Shown in pieces: positions 34,624-43,809 of a DNA stretch of 64,000 bases. How positions within the stretch are numbered: position 1 is the first letter of the stretch; the number at the start of each line of letters is the position of its first letter. Both the position numbers and the translations under genes were made by a program. A model generated the notes under the pieces. It was not told the DNA's origin, did not search any database, and was given only the letters and a program-made list of their open reading frames with translations. This DNA is from Clostridiales bacterium (lineage in GTDB: Bacteria > Bacillota > Clostridia > Christensenellales > Aristaeellaceae). The DNA lies in contig SVGJ01000002.1 in assembly GCA_015056415.1 (NCBI GenBank), positions 55,474 to 119,473 on the forward strand. The letters are read 5' to 3'.

Positions 34624-35517
34624 TTATCCGAATAGCAGGTCATTGATCTTTTCCAGTATGGCGTCCATATTCTCGTCGGAATACTCGATCTCGGAGGAAT
34701 ACAGCCTTGCCAGCTCCGGCAGATCGTCCCGGAGCATACGCCGCAAAAGCTTCCATATCAGCCAGCAATAGACCGCTCTGCCCTGCAGGTCGCCGTCCTC
34801 CAGCGCGCCGGCCAGGTGCCGGAACAGCAGATAGCACATCAGCTGCTCCAGGGGAACCTCCCAGCGGGGCTCGACCGGCCGCTCCGGCTCTTCCAGGCGA
34901 CGCAGCACGGCGGGCCAGGCGTCGTCCAGGCGCTCCAGCCCCATGAGGAGTTCCTCCCAGGCGGCATAGTCGATGGTCATGTCCGCTCCACAGGCCCGCA
35001 GGATGTTTTCCACCCGACGCTCCATGGGCAGACCGCGATCCTGCGCCATGACCATAAGCCTTTCCCGGAAGGCCAGGAACGCCGTGTCCATCTCCTGTGC
35101 TTCGCCGTCCTCCTCCAGGGTGATCAGCCTCATGGGCTCCTCCCGGGTGAGGATCAGTTCCGCCGCCGCCTCGCAGCACAGGCCCAGACCCATTTCCGTG
35201 CGATCCGAAAGAAAATTGCGGAAGCGGGGATGATCGGCGCAGATCTGGCACAGGCTATCCTCGCCCAGTTCAAGGATCAAATCGCACAGACCCTGCTGAT
35301 TCAGGAAAGGGCAGCGCTCCCCTTCACCCAGGCGGAAGCAGCCGTTTTCAGCGTCGATATTCTCCCGCAGGCGGCGGCCCATCTCGCCCTGCACCAGGCG
35401 GAACCTGTCCATGGAATCCGCGTCCACATCGATCTCCCAGCCGATGCAGCAGCTGTGGCGGCAAGCCCCCGCGATGCACCGGAACGCCGGGTAGTAATCC
35501 GGCACGATCAGCTTCAT
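34624..35517 (-). CDS. FliB-like (flagellin lysine-N-methylase family) cysteine-rich protein
   Basis: A 297-residue protein. The N-terminus has the FliB-type cysteine pattern: PDYYPAFRCIAGACRHSCCIGWEIDVD, then RCPFLNQQGLCDLI and CQICADHPRFRNF. FliB methylates flagellin lysines in Salmonella, and the cysteines probably bind a metal or Fe-S cluster. No flagellar gene is in the window, so the target here is open. It starts inside the end of the ferritin-like gene (ATGA overlap), which suggests a functional pair. Confidence 0.8.
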   Translation of the reverse strand: MKLIVPDYYPAFRCIAGACRHSCCIGWEIDVDADSMDRFRLVQGEMGRRLRENIDAENGCFRLGEGERCPFLNQQGLCDLILELGEDSLCQICADHPRFRNFLSDRTEMGLGLCCEAAAELILTREEPMRLITLEEDGEAQEMDTAFLAFRERLMVMAQDRGLPMERRVENILRACGADMTIDYAAWEELLMGLERLDDAWPAVLRRLEEPERPVEPRWEVPLEQLMCYLLFRHLAGALEDGDLQGRAVYCWLIWKLLRRMLRDDLPELARLYSSEIEYSDENMDAILEKINDLLFG

Positions 35518-35972
35518 AAGCGCTCCAGCTTCTTCTTCAACTCAGCCAGATGGAAGCTTTCCTCCGCCGCGATGCTGGTGAAGGCCTCGGCAATATCGGG
35601 ATTCGCGCACTTCTCCGCAAAAGCCATATAGTTTTCCACCGCTGTCTTTTCGCTTTCGGCTGCAAATTCATACAGGCCATTCAGTGTATCCAGGCCCTTG
35701 GCCCGCTCCAGCTCCATCACGCCGCCGGGAAAGAGCATTTCCGCCGCCATGGCCTGCATAAGCATACGCTCCTGGGCAGCATCGCCGGGGCAAGCCTCCT
35801 TCATGGCGGAAAAACGGCGCAGGTGTTCCTTTTCATCGGCGAGGATCTCGCGGATGCCTGCCGTCACCTGCTCATTCCTGGCCAGCATCAGCGCCCGCTC
35901 ATACACACGGATCGCGCGGCGTTCCATTTCCACCGCCACGCATAGCGCCTGCTGTTCATTCCGAACGATCAT
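35514..35972 (-). CDS. Ferritin-like / rubrerythrin-type protein
   Basis: A 152-residue four-helix bundle. Two E-x2-x-ExxH-like iron sites are visible: VEMERRAIRVYE with DEKEHLRRF, and AAESEKTAVENY with AAEESFHLAEL. There is no rubredoxin domain, so it is an erythrin-type protein, likely a diiron peroxide-scavenging or iron-handling protein. It overlaps the FliB-like gene by four bases. A GGAGGAAAAGAAGC region precedes the ATG. Confidence 0.8.
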   Translation of the reverse strand: MIVRNEQQALCVAVEMERRAIRVYERALMLARNEQVTAGIREILADEKEHLRRFSAMKEACPGDAAQERMLMQAMAAEMLFPGGVMELERAKGLDTLNGLYEFAAESEKTAVENYMAFAEKCANPDIAEAFTSIAAEESFHLAELKKKLERL

Positions 35973-36002
35973 GCTTCTTTTCCTCCTTGCTTTTGCACAA
36001 AC

Positions 36003-36097
36003 TTATCCACAGGCTTATCCACAGCTGTTTATAAATTCATGCATATACATTAGTTTATCCACATTATCCACAGTTTTTCCACAGGTATTGGGGATAA
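36003..36097. promoter_or_regulatory. DnaA-box cluster (possible origin or DnaA-binding locus)
   Basis: Four perfect TTATCCACA boxes in the same direction at 36003-36011, 36015-36023, 36055-36063 and 36064-36072. One-mismatch boxes lie at 36075-36083 (TTTTCCACA) and, reversed, at 36089-36097 (TGGGGATAA). An AT-rich stretch of about 30 bases separates the two groups. The site fills the 126-bp gap between the ferritin-like gene and tag. Confidence 0.85.
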
Positions 36098-36098
36098 A

Positions 36099-36653
36099 TC
36101 AACTTCGCGTGGGGCAAAAATCACATTCTTCGCCATGAGCGTTGATGACGCCAATAGCCTGCAGATAGGAATAAATGATCACCGAGCCCACGAATTTCAT
36201 GCCCCGCTTCTTCAAATCACGGGAGATCGCATCCGAAAGGGGCGAGGTCGTGCGCAGCGTATACGGCTCCGCCACGGTTTTCCCCTCTGTGAAGCGCCAG
36301 ATGTATGCGTCAAAGGAGCCGAACTCCCGCTGGATATCCCGGAATACCCGGGCGTTGGTCACGCTGGCGTTCACCTTCAGCCGGTTGCGGATGATCCCCG
36401 GGTCGTTCATGAGGGCAAGGCGTTTGGCTTCGTCAAAGCGGCTGACTCTTTCCACATCGAAGCCCTCATAAGCCGCGCGGAAGGCCTCCCGCTTGTTCAG
36501 TACGCATTCCCACGAAAGCCCTGCCTGGAAGCCCTCCAGGATCAGCAGCTCAAACAGCGCGTCATCCTTGTGCACAGGGACGCCCCATTCCTCATCATGA
36601 TAGCGGACGTAGAGGGGATTTTTCTCATTGGCCCATTCGCAGCGGCAAACCAT
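36099..36653 (-). CDS. tag: DNA-3-methyladenine glycosylase I
   Basis: A 184-residue base-excision repair enzyme. The N-terminal RCEWANEKNPLYVRYHDEEWG and the C-terminal NAHGEECDFC provide the Cys/His zinc ligands of Tag. GLSWECVLNKREAFR and VGSVIIYSYLQAIG are also typical. The start chosen is the ATG after AGGTGAGGAAT; an upstream ATG gives 11 extra residues that overlap the previous gene's terminator. Its 3' end borders the DnaA-box cluster. Confidence 0.93.
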   Translation of the reverse strand: MVCRCEWANEKNPLYVRYHDEEWGVPVHKDDALFELLILEGFQAGLSWECVLNKREAFRAAYEGFDVERVSRFDEAKRLALMNDPGIIRNRLKVNASVTNARVFRDIQREFGSFDAYIWRFTEGKTVAEPYTLRTTSPLSDAISRDLKKRGMKFVGSVIIYSYLQAIGVINAHGEECDFCPTRS

Positions 36654-36670
36654 ATTCCTCACCTGATGAA

Positions 36671-36697
36671 AAAATGCAGGCCCCATCAGGAGCCTGC
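36671..36697 (-). terminator. Terminator of the DUF1858 gene
   Basis: On minus: stem GCAGGCTCC/GGGGCCTGC with one mismatch, followed by ATTTTTTC. Confidence 0.7.
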
Positions 36698-36708
36698 TTG
36701 CTTGTGGA

Positions 36709-36912
36709 TTACTGCTTCTCGGCGAAGAACTCGTTCAGCTGATGAACCAGCTCGTCGCAGTTGGCGCCGTGGGCCATGCAGGCCTGCTCGATGGTCTCAG
36801 ACACAGCGTGGGGGCAGCCCAGGCAGTGCATGCCAAATTCCATAAAGATACGGGCGGTGTTGCGGTCAGCGTTCAGCACCTGCGCCAGGGTCATGTTCTT
36901 TTCAACCGTCAT
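36709..36912 (-). CDS. DUF1858-type redox-disulfide small protein
   Basis: A 67-residue cytoplasmic protein. GMHCLGCPHAVSETIEQAC is the CxxC-containing signature of the hybrid-cluster-protein-associated DUF1858 group; NMTLAQVL is the usual start of the domain. The cysteine pair may carry redox chemistry. The start chosen is the ATG before ACGGTTG; in-frame alternatives four and eight codons upstream crowd the AAAGGA site. It has its own promoter and terminator. Confidence 0.8.
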   Translation of the reverse strand: MTVEKNMTLAQVLNADRNTARIFMEFGMHCLGCPHAVSETIEQACMAHGANCDELVHQLNEFFAEKQ

Positions 36913-36947
36913 GGTAATAATCATCCTTTCACACATAGTGTACCGTC

Positions 36948-36976
36948 ATGATACTGCAATCGATGGGTTCTGTCAA
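36948..36976 (-). promoter_or_regulatory. Sigma-A promoter for the DUF1858 gene
   Basis: Read on minus: TTGACA, 17 bases, TATCAT. Confidence 0.8.
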
Positions 36977-36984
36977 GCCATAGC

Positions 36985-38262
36985 TTACAGCACGGCGATA
37001 TCCTTGAGCATGATCCGCTGGGGGCCTTCGTAGGCGCCGGAGACGGTGGTCTCAGCGGAGAGCCTCATGCCCTTGAGGGCGTCGGAGAGCTTGGCGCTCA
37101 TGGTGATGCCGGTAACAGGCACGGTCTTCTCGCCATCGAAGTAATACGCCAGGCGGATCTCGCCGCCGATGTAATCGTTGTACAGGTCCAGCTGCAAGCC
37201 GGACATGGACACGATGTCCAGGCAGGGCTGAGCTTTCATTTCTTCCACAGAAATGCTGCCAGGCTTCACCTGAGCGCAGCGCAGGCTGCCGCTGGGCTTT
37301 TCCACCTTCAGATACTGGCCGAAGCGGCTGGCGCCGAAGTAGCCCTTCACCACGCCGTTTTCGATGACGCAGGTGTCGCTGAGCTCCATACCGTCATCGT
37401 CAAAGCGGGCGGACTGTTCGCTGCCCTCCACCACGGATTTCATCGTCACGGTGAGCTTGTCACCATCGCCGTCCTGCTGCAGATCGTCGCCCTGATGGTG
37501 CAGATTGGCATGGGAATACACGGCGGCATAGTTCAGGTCAAAGGCCAGCTCCCTGATCAGCTCGCTGATCTCGTGGGGACGCAGGATAGCGTTCACGGTC
37601 ATGGGCACGGCGGGCTTCACAGCCTCAGAGCGAGCCTTGACCTCCTGCATCTTCTCGGCGATCTCGGCAGTGATCTTCTCCGCGTCGAACTCAGTGAAGC
37701 GGTAGTCTTCGTAGAGCTCCACGGATTCCTTTTCCGTGGTGAAGGTGGGGATGGCCTCGATCATGGCGCGATGGGTGATCTGCGTCTTGTCCACGCCGCG
37801 GCTGTTCATCACGCGCACCGTATCGCGGTAGAGGAAGACCTCGCAGGCGTTGATGGAGCCACCGGGCAGGGTATCCGCGGCAAAGACGGCGTCAGCAATT
37901 TTGACGCCCAGCTCCTTCATGTCGCAATCCTTCATGTTGGTAGGCAACTCAGCGGTGAGCTCGCCGCCCTCGGGCAGGTCGTAGGGCTGATTGGAGACCA
38001 GCCTGGCCCTGGCCACGGCGGCCTCGATCTTGGCAGCGATATCCTCTTCCGTCATGGAGCGGTACACCGCGAAGGTGGAATCGCCCTTGGCTCCGTCGTG
38101 ATCCACATACACCGTCACGCTGGTGGACACAGTATCCGTAGCGCGGACAGTTTCCAGAGAGCGGTGCACGAAAAACAGTTCATAGGACAGGGTGGCCTTT
38201 TCCGTGATGCGCCATCCATCCACATGCTGGTTCTTTTCCAGCAGATTCTTTACCGTCATCAT
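36985..38262 (-). CDS. tldE: TldE/PmbA family, partner subunit of TldD protease
   Basis: A 425-residue protein of the PmbA/TldE type. It has the fold-wide features (FDDDGMELSDTCVIENGVVKGYF) but no HExxxH motif, as expected for the non-catalytic partner. TldD/E degrade unfolded or modified peptides and help mature some peptide products such as microcins. It starts with an ATGA overlap on the tldD stop. The first visible upstream codons in this frame lie inside tldD and were excluded. Confidence 0.9.
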   Translation of the reverse strand: MMTVKNLLEKNQHVDGWRITEKATLSYELFFVHRSLETVRATDTVSTSVTVYVDHDGAKGDSTFAVYRSMTEEDIAAKIEAAVARARLVSNQPYDLPEGGELTAELPTNMKDCDMKELGVKIADAVFAADTLPGGSINACEVFLYRDTVRVMNSRGVDKTQITHRAMIEAIPTFTTEKESVELYEDYRFTEFDAEKITAEIAEKMQEVKARSEAVKPAVPMTVNAILRPHEISELIRELAFDLNYAAVYSHANLHHQGDDLQQDGDGDKLTVTMKSVVEGSEQSARFDDDGMELSDTCVIENGVVKGYFGASRFGQYLKVEKPSGSLRCAQVKPGSISVEEMKAQPCLDIVSMSGLQLDLYNDYIGGEIRLAYYFDGEKTVPVTGITMSAKLSDALKGMRLSAETTVSGAYEGPQRIMLKDIAVL

Positions 38263-39656
38263 CCCAGCTTCACCCTCACTTTCAGATTGGGGCCGCCATC
38301 GGAAACGCGCACCCATTCCTTATAGCCCTTGCCGCACATACCGGCGCCGATCACCTTGAATTGATCGCTCACCATGGAGATGGACTTGAGCAGCTCCGGC
38401 ACCGAGCCGCTCATCACCACAGGGGAGACATAGTGGTCGGTCAGCTTGCCGTCCACGATCTCGATGCCATATTCGGCGGTGCACTGGATCTGCCAGTTCT
38501 TGGGGTCTTCCATGCCGTTGTTGGTTTCAAACAGCATATAGCCGTGCTTGATGGAGGCGATCATATCCTCCAGCTTGTCCTTGCCCGGCTCAAAGAAGGT
38601 GTTGGTCATGCGGGAGTAAGCCTTGCGCTTGTAGGAATCCCGGCGGCCGTTGCCGGTGGGCTCGGTGCCCAGCTGGGTGGCGGAGGCCAGGTCGCTCAGG
38701 CCTGCCACCAGCACGCCGTCCCTGATGATCTGGGTATCATGGGCCAGCACACCGTCGTCATCAAAGAAGTAGGAAGCCACGGAGTGGGTGGCGGCGGCGC
38801 CGTCGCGCATATTGGTGATGGGGGAGGCAACGTACTCGCCCATGCAGTTCTTGGCCAGAGCGCGATCCTTCACGAACTGATCCATTTCCACGCCGTGACC
38901 GAAGGCCTCGTGGGCGATCAGGCCGGAGATGGAGCTGTCGGTGATCACATCGTACACGCCGGGCTCGATGGGCGTGGCCTTGGCCAGGTTCCTTGCCAGC
39001 TCGATGACCTTATCGGTGCTGCCCTTCATGTTGGCGATGATCTCGCTGAGCTTGTCAGAGCCCTCGCCATGGCGGGCCTGCACCATCTTCTCTCCGGCAT
39101 AGACCACCAGCAGGAAGCCGTTGGCCCAGGAGTAGTGCTGGCTCAGCTGACGGTTTTTGGTCACAAAGAGCTTGGAGACCACATAGGGCTGCACCACCGC
39201 AATGGCGTTGAGCACCTTCTCGTCCTTGGCGATGAGCTCCGTGGACAGCTCCTGGCAGACGCCCAGCAGCTGCTCGTCGGTATAATCAGCAAAATCGGAT
39301 TCACGCACGAAGTCCTTCACCATGGGCTCATCGGCCACGGCGGCGGCGGAGATCATACGGCTCTCCAGGGAAGGATCAGCCTTCACGGCGGAGAGGATCT
39401 TTTCCGCCAGGGCTTCCTTATCACCGGAAATATCATCCAGAGAATACTCGTAGAAGGCCTTGCCGTCGTGGAGCTTCACCACGAAGCCGCACTCGCCCGC
39501 GCCGTCCTGCACCGCGGAAGAGCGGCGGTCAGCACGGATCATGGTGGCGTGCACATCGGTACCCAGAATGCTCACATACCGGAAATGCTTGTCCAGGGCC
39601 TCCACCAGCGCGGCGCAATGCTCACGCTGCCGGTCCAGATAAGAAGAAAAGGGCAT
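38259..39656 (-). CDS. tldD: TldD metalloprotease
   Basis: A 465-residue zinc protease. The catalytic motif is HEAFGHGVEMD (HExxxH) near residue 250, and SPVVMSGSVPELLKSI, GAGMCGKG and NTFFEPG are also TldD-like. It forms a heterodimer with TldE, encoded next. No RiPP precursor peptide is obvious nearby. An AAGGAGGTAATCC region precedes the ATG and a promoter lies about 95 bases upstream. Confidence 0.93.
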   Translation of the reverse strand: MPFSSYLDRQREHCAALVEALDKHFRYVSILGTDVHATMIRADRRSSAVQDGAGECGFVVKLHDGKAFYEYSLDDISGDKEALAEKILSAVKADPSLESRMISAAAVADEPMVKDFVRESDFADYTDEQLLGVCQELSTELIAKDEKVLNAIAVVQPYVVSKLFVTKNRQLSQHYSWANGFLLVVYAGEKMVQARHGEGSDKLSEIIANMKGSTDKVIELARNLAKATPIEPGVYDVITDSSISGLIAHEAFGHGVEMDQFVKDRALAKNCMGEYVASPITNMRDGAAATHSVASYFFDDDGVLAHDTQIIRDGVLVAGLSDLASATQLGTEPTGNGRRDSYKRKAYSRMTNTFFEPGKDKLEDMIASIKHGYMLFETNNGMEDPKNWQIQCTAEYGIEIVDGKLTDHYVSPVVMSGSVPELLKSISMVSDQFKVIGAGMCGKGYKEWVRVSDGGPNLKVRVKLG

Positions 39657-39750
39657 TGGATTACCTCCTTTATATGATCAGACAGGCAGGCCTTCCCGCT
39701 GACTGATTCAGCTGTAAACGGCCTCCTGCGCGATGCGCTGCAATACTGTT

Positions 39751-39779
39751 AGCATATCACAAGCCAACCCAATTGTCGA
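39751..39779 (-). promoter_or_regulatory. Promoter for tldDE
   Basis: Read on minus: TCGACA, 17 bases, TATGCT. It is back-to-back with the smc promoter; the strand switch of the whole region happens here. Confidence 0.65.
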
Positions 39780-39812
39780 GAGGCTTACAGCCCTGTTTTT
39801 CCATCAAATATG

Positions 39813-39842
39813 TTGGACTATTTTGTCGATATGTGGTATAAT
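39813..39842 (+). promoter_or_regulatory. Promoter for smc
   Basis: TTGGAC, 18 bases, perfect TATAAT preceded by TGG (extended -10). The smc start is about 37 bases downstream. Confidence 0.75.
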
Positions 39843-39879
39843 GAAGAGTACGAGTATACTACAGAAGGGAGGCAAGACC

Positions 39880-42800
39880 ATGCGGCTGAAAAAGCTGGAG
39901 CTCTATGGCTTCAAGTCCTTCGCCCAGCGCACGGAGATCGTTTTCAACGAAGGCATCACCGGCATTGTGGGCCCCAACGGCTCCGGCAAGAGCAACATCG
40001 GCGACGCTGTACGCTGGGTGCTGGGCGAGCAATCCGCCAAGACCCTGCGCGGCGCCAGTATGTCCGATGTGATCTTCAACGGCACGCAGAAGCGCAAGCC
40101 GCTGAGCTATTGCGAGGTCTCCCTGATTTTCGATAACGACGACCGTGCCCTCCCCATGGATTATGCCGAGGTGATGGTCACCCGCCGCGTCTACCGCAAC
40201 GGCGAAAGCGAGTATTATCTCAACCGCACCGCCTGCCGATTGAAGGACATCATCGACCTTTTCCGTGATACCGGCATCGGCAAGGAAGGCTATTCCATCA
40301 TCGGTCAGGGCCGCATTGACGAGATCCTTTCCCGCCGGGGAGAGGACCGCCGCCAGATCTTTGAGGAAGCCGCCGGCATCGTCAAATTCAAGGCCCGCAA
40401 GGAGGAGGCGGACAAAAAGCTCCAGCGCACGCTGGAAAACGCCGCCCGCATCGACGATATCCTGGAGGAATTGAACCGCCAGCTCAAGCCCCTGGAGGAG
40501 CAGGCCCGCAACGCCCGGGAGTACATCGAGCTCTCCGCCGAGCTGAAGATCCTCGACCTGAACCTGTTTCTCGTCCGCTCCGACAAGGCCAGGGAGCGCC
40601 TGGCCGAACTGGACACGGAGCTGATGAACCTCCGCGCCGTGCTGGACGATACCGAGGTCGCCCTGATGGAAAAAACACAGCTGCGGGACGCTCATCAGAC
40701 GGAGATCGCTCAGCTGGAAGAGAAGATAACCGCCGCCCGCAACGGTCTGATGGCCTGCGCGGAGGCCGTTCATGAGGCGCAGAATACCCTTTCCACCCTG
40801 AACAGCCGCCGGGAAAACCGCCAGGAGAACCGCCAGCGCGTCCTGGATGAGCAAAACGACAGCCGGACCCGCCTGAAGGATCTGGATGACCTGTTCAACC
40901 GCAGCACGGATGAATCCAGCGCCCAGGAGGAGCTGGTGCATCAGGCGGAAGCCGCGCTGGAGAAGGCCAAGGCCGACGCAGCCGGCGCCGAAGAGCAGGA
41001 AGCCGCTGCCGACGAGGCCCTGGAAGCCCACAAAACGGCCATCATGACCGCCATGAACCGGCTCAACGCCGTCAAAAACGACCAGACCCGCCTGAAGACC
41101 ATGCGCGGCCAGATGGAAGCCCGCCTGGCGGAGATCATCTCTTCAACAGATTCGCTGAAGGAAGAAGAAGCCCGCCTGGCGCAAGCCGTCAATGAGGCGG
41201 GGGAGCGCCTGAACATCGAAACCTCCCGCCAGGAGCAGCTGGCGCATGCCCTGCGTCAGCAGCAGGATGAACTTGAGCATTCCGACGCCGCGCTGATCCA
41301 GATCCGTAACCAGGCGGAGCAGCTGGCCTCCAATCTGCAGGCCGCGCAAAGCCGCCAGAAGCTGCTCATCGAAATGACCCGCGAGATGGAGGGCTACAAC
41401 AACTCCGTCCGCCGTGCCGTTTCTTATGCCAAGGAGCAGCGGATGACCGGCGTGAAGGGCGTGCTGGCCCAGCTGATCACCGTGCCCCTGCAATACGAGA
41501 CCGCCATCGACATGGCTCTGGGCGCGGCGCAGCAGAACATCGTCACCGATCATGAAGAGACCGCCAAGGAGCTGATCAGCTATCTGCGTCAGAACCGCCT
41601 TGGCCGCGCCACCTTTCTGCCCCAGACCACTGTGAGACCCAAGCTGCTGAACGATAAGGAAAAGCAGGCGCTGAAGCTGCCCGGCTGCGTCGGTGTAGCA
41701 TCCGATCTGGTAAAGTGCCCCCCGGAATACCGCGGCATCATCGAAAACCTGCTGGGACGCACCGTGATCGCCGATAACCTGGATCACGGCATCCCCATCA
41801 TGCGGGCCGGCAACCATACCTTCCGCCTGGTGACCCTGGAGGGCGATGTGATGCACTCCGGCGGCTCCATGACCGGCGGCTCCACCCAATCCAAGATGGT
41901 GAATCTGCTGGGACGCGAGCGCGAATTGAAGGAGCTCACCCAGCGCCTGCAGGAAGGCAAAACCAGGCTGGACGCCATGAAGGAAGAGCTCCAGCAGGAG
42001 CAGACAAAGAAGAACGGGCTGAAGCTATCGGTGCAGGAAGCGCTGAACAACCTGCATCAGCAGGAGATCGCCGTGGCGCGGGAAACCGAGCGCGAGGAAG
42101 CCGCCCGGGCTGAACTGAACAATCACATATCCCGCATGGAGCAGACCGAGCTGGCTACCGTGCAGCTGCGGGAGTCTATCCAGCAGATCGATGAGCAGCT
42201 GGAAAGCATCGGCCAGATCAGCGGCAACGCACAGCTGGATCAGACCGCCATGGAGGAAAAAACAGCCCAGCTGCAGGAGGAGCTGTTCAACGCCCGCCAG
42301 TACGCCGCCAGCGCTGCAGACCGGGTCATGACCCGCACCTTGCAGCTCAGCGACCTGCGCCATCAGCTGGATATCCTGCATAAGGACGCCACGCACTATG
42401 AGCAGGATCGCAGCCAGATCCTTCGTGAAATGGAGCGCCGCACCGAGCAGCTGGCCGCCATGGATGATATGGATCAGCAGGATCTGGAGGAGATCGCCCG
42501 CACCACCGTGCTGGTGGACACCCGCCAGCTGGAGCAGAAGCGTCAGGAGCAGGTGGCGCAATCCCTTGAAAATCGCCGCGCTGCCACACAGGAGAAGCTA
42601 CGCGACGTGCTCACCGACATGGAAAACCTCCATCAGGTTCATAACCGCGATGCCGATCGTATCCACCGCACCGAGCTGGCCCGCTCCAAGGTGGAAAGCG
42701 ACCTGCGTGTCATGCAGGATCGCATCTGGAACAGCTATGAGGTCACCTATGCCGGCGCCGAGGAATTCCGCATCACCGAGAGCTTTGACGTGGTGGAATC

Positions 42801-43446
42801 TGACCGCCGCGCCGCACAGCTCATGAGCCAGATCCGAGCCCTGGGTAATGTGAACGTCAACGCCGTTGAAGAATATGCCAACACCAAGGCCCGCTATGAC
42901 GAACTCACCACCCAGCAGGAAGACCTGCGCCAGGCCGAAAATGACCTGCGGGAGCTGATCAACCGCCTCCTCGAGCAGATGGAAACCACCTTTGTGGATA
43001 ATTTCAGCAAGCTGCAAGTATACTTTTCCGAAACCTTCACCCGCCTGTTCGGCGGTGGCAAGGCCGAATTGACCCTGATGGATCCCGCCGATCCCCTGAA
43101 CTGCGGCATCGAGGTCAACGCACAGCCCCCGGGCAAAAAGCTCCAGCTTCTTTCCCTTCTTTCCGGCGGCGAGCGTGCTCTGACGGCCATCGCCATCCTT
43201 TTCGCCATGCTGAAGCTCAAGCCCACGCCCTTCTGTATCCTCGACGAGATCGAAGCCGCCCTGGACGACGCCAACATCGGCTACTACGCCGATTATCTCC
43301 TCGAATACAGCCAAGGCACCCAGTTCATCGTCGTCACCCACCGCAAAGGCACCATGGAGCGCTGCAACGCCCTCTACGGCGTCGCCATGGAAGAGCAAGG
43401 CGTCTCCAAAATGGTCTCCGTCAGCCTCCAGGACTACAAAGAGTGA
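39880..43446 (+). CDS. smc: Chromosome partition protein SMC
   Basis: A 1188-residue condensin subunit. Walker A GPNGSGKSN is at residues 31-39. Two long coiled coils flank a hinge near residues 510-680, with the signature LSGGERALTAIAILFA and Walker B FCILDEIEAALDD at the C-terminus. It compacts and separates newly copied chromosomes, loaded by ParB at parS sites, two of which lie downstream. The start is the ATG after GGGAGGCAAGACC; upstream in-frame codons lie before the promoter. Here smc occupies the place upstream of dnaN where dnaA usually sits. Confidence 0.97.
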   Translation: MRLKKLELYGFKSFAQRTEIVFNEGITGIVGPNGSGKSNIGDAVRWVLGEQSAKTLRGASMSDVIFNGTQKRKPLSYCEVSLIFDNDDRALPMDYAEVMVTRRVYRNGESEYYLNRTACRLKDIIDLFRDTGIGKEGYSIIGQGRIDEILSRRGEDRRQIFEEAAGIVKFKARKEEADKKLQRTLENAARIDDILEELNRQLKPLEEQARNAREYIELSAELKILDLNLFLVRSDKARERLAELDTELMNLRAVLDDTEVALMEKTQLRDAHQTEIAQLEEKITAARNGLMACAEAVHEAQNTLSTLNSRRENRQENRQRVLDEQNDSRTRLKDLDDLFNRSTDESSAQEELVHQAEAALEKAKADAAGAEEQEAAADEALEAHKTAIMTAMNRLNAVKNDQTRLKTMRGQMEARLAEIISSTDSLKEEEARLAQAVNEAGERLNIETSRQEQLAHALRQQQDELEHSDAALIQIRNQAEQLASNLQAAQSRQKLLIEMTREMEGYNNSVRRAVSYAKEQRMTGVKGVLAQLITVPLQYETAIDMALGAAQQNIVTDHEETAKELISYLRQNRLGRATFLPQTTVRPKLLNDKEKQALKLPGCVGVASDLVKCPPEYRGIIENLLGRTVIADNLDHGIPIMRAGNHTFRLVTLEGDVMHSGGSMTGGSTQSKMVNLLGRERELKELTQRLQEGKTRLDAMKEELQQEQTKKNGLKLSVQEALNNLHQQEIAVARETEREEAARAELNNHISRMEQTELATVQLRESIQQIDEQLESIGQISGNAQLDQTAMEEKTAQLQEELFNARQYAASAADRVMTRTLQLSDLRHQLDILHKDATHYEQDRSQILREMERRTEQLAAMDDMDQQDLEEIARTTVLVDTRQLEQKRQEQVAQSLENRRAATQEKLRDVLTDMENLHQVHNRDADRIHRTELARSKVESDLRVMQDRIWNSYEVTYAGAEEFRITESFDVVESDRRAAQLMSQIRALGNVNVNAVEEYANTKARYDELTTQQEDLRQAENDLRELINRLLEQMETTFVDNFSKLQVYFSETFTRLFGGGKAELTLMDPADPLNCGIEVNAQPPGKKLQLLSLLSGGERALTAIAILFAMLKLKPTPFCILDEIEAALDDANIGYYADYLLEYSQGTQFIVVTHRKGTMERCNALYGVAMEEQGVSKMVSVSLQDYKE

Positions 43447-43769
43447 CCAGGGCCGCATGGCCCTGGACCCATTCGGGTTGGCCGGGCATGTACATTTGCC
43501 GGGGGTCACGGCGCATAACAGATGCGCCGCGACGCACACCTGCGGCGAAGCGGCCTCTGCTGTCCAATATCCCAAACGTGATTTCATCCCAAGCGTATGG
43601 CAGCGATCATGGGGTGGCGCGTTGCCCGCGCCACCAACCCTGCTGTAACAGGTCGCCCCGCGAGGGCTTGCTCGCAGGCGATCCTGAAAAGTGCACCGGG
43701 GTCCGGGGGCCACACCTCCATTGTGGCCCCCGGTCGCTCTTTGGTACTTTCTCGCGAGAGAGAAAGTAC
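43447..43769. repeat. Palindromic repeat element between smc and the DnaA-box region
   Basis: It starts on the base after the smc stop. Perfect hairpins: 43447-43466 (CCAGGGCC, loop GCAT), 43703-43733 (12-bp stem CCGGGGGCCACA, 7-base loop) and 43744-43769 (10-bp stem GTACTTTCTC, 6-base loop). The core 43502-43535 (GGGGTCACGGCGCA, 7 bases, TGCGCCGCGACGC) is the same as the core of the rfbC-rfbB repeat, with a different 7-base loop. Short open frames here are not convincing. The first hairpin may end the smc transcript. Confidence 0.7.
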
Positions 43770-43809
43770 GCCCCCAGGCTGGTCCTGCCTGAAAAAAAGA
43801 ACCCCCCTC

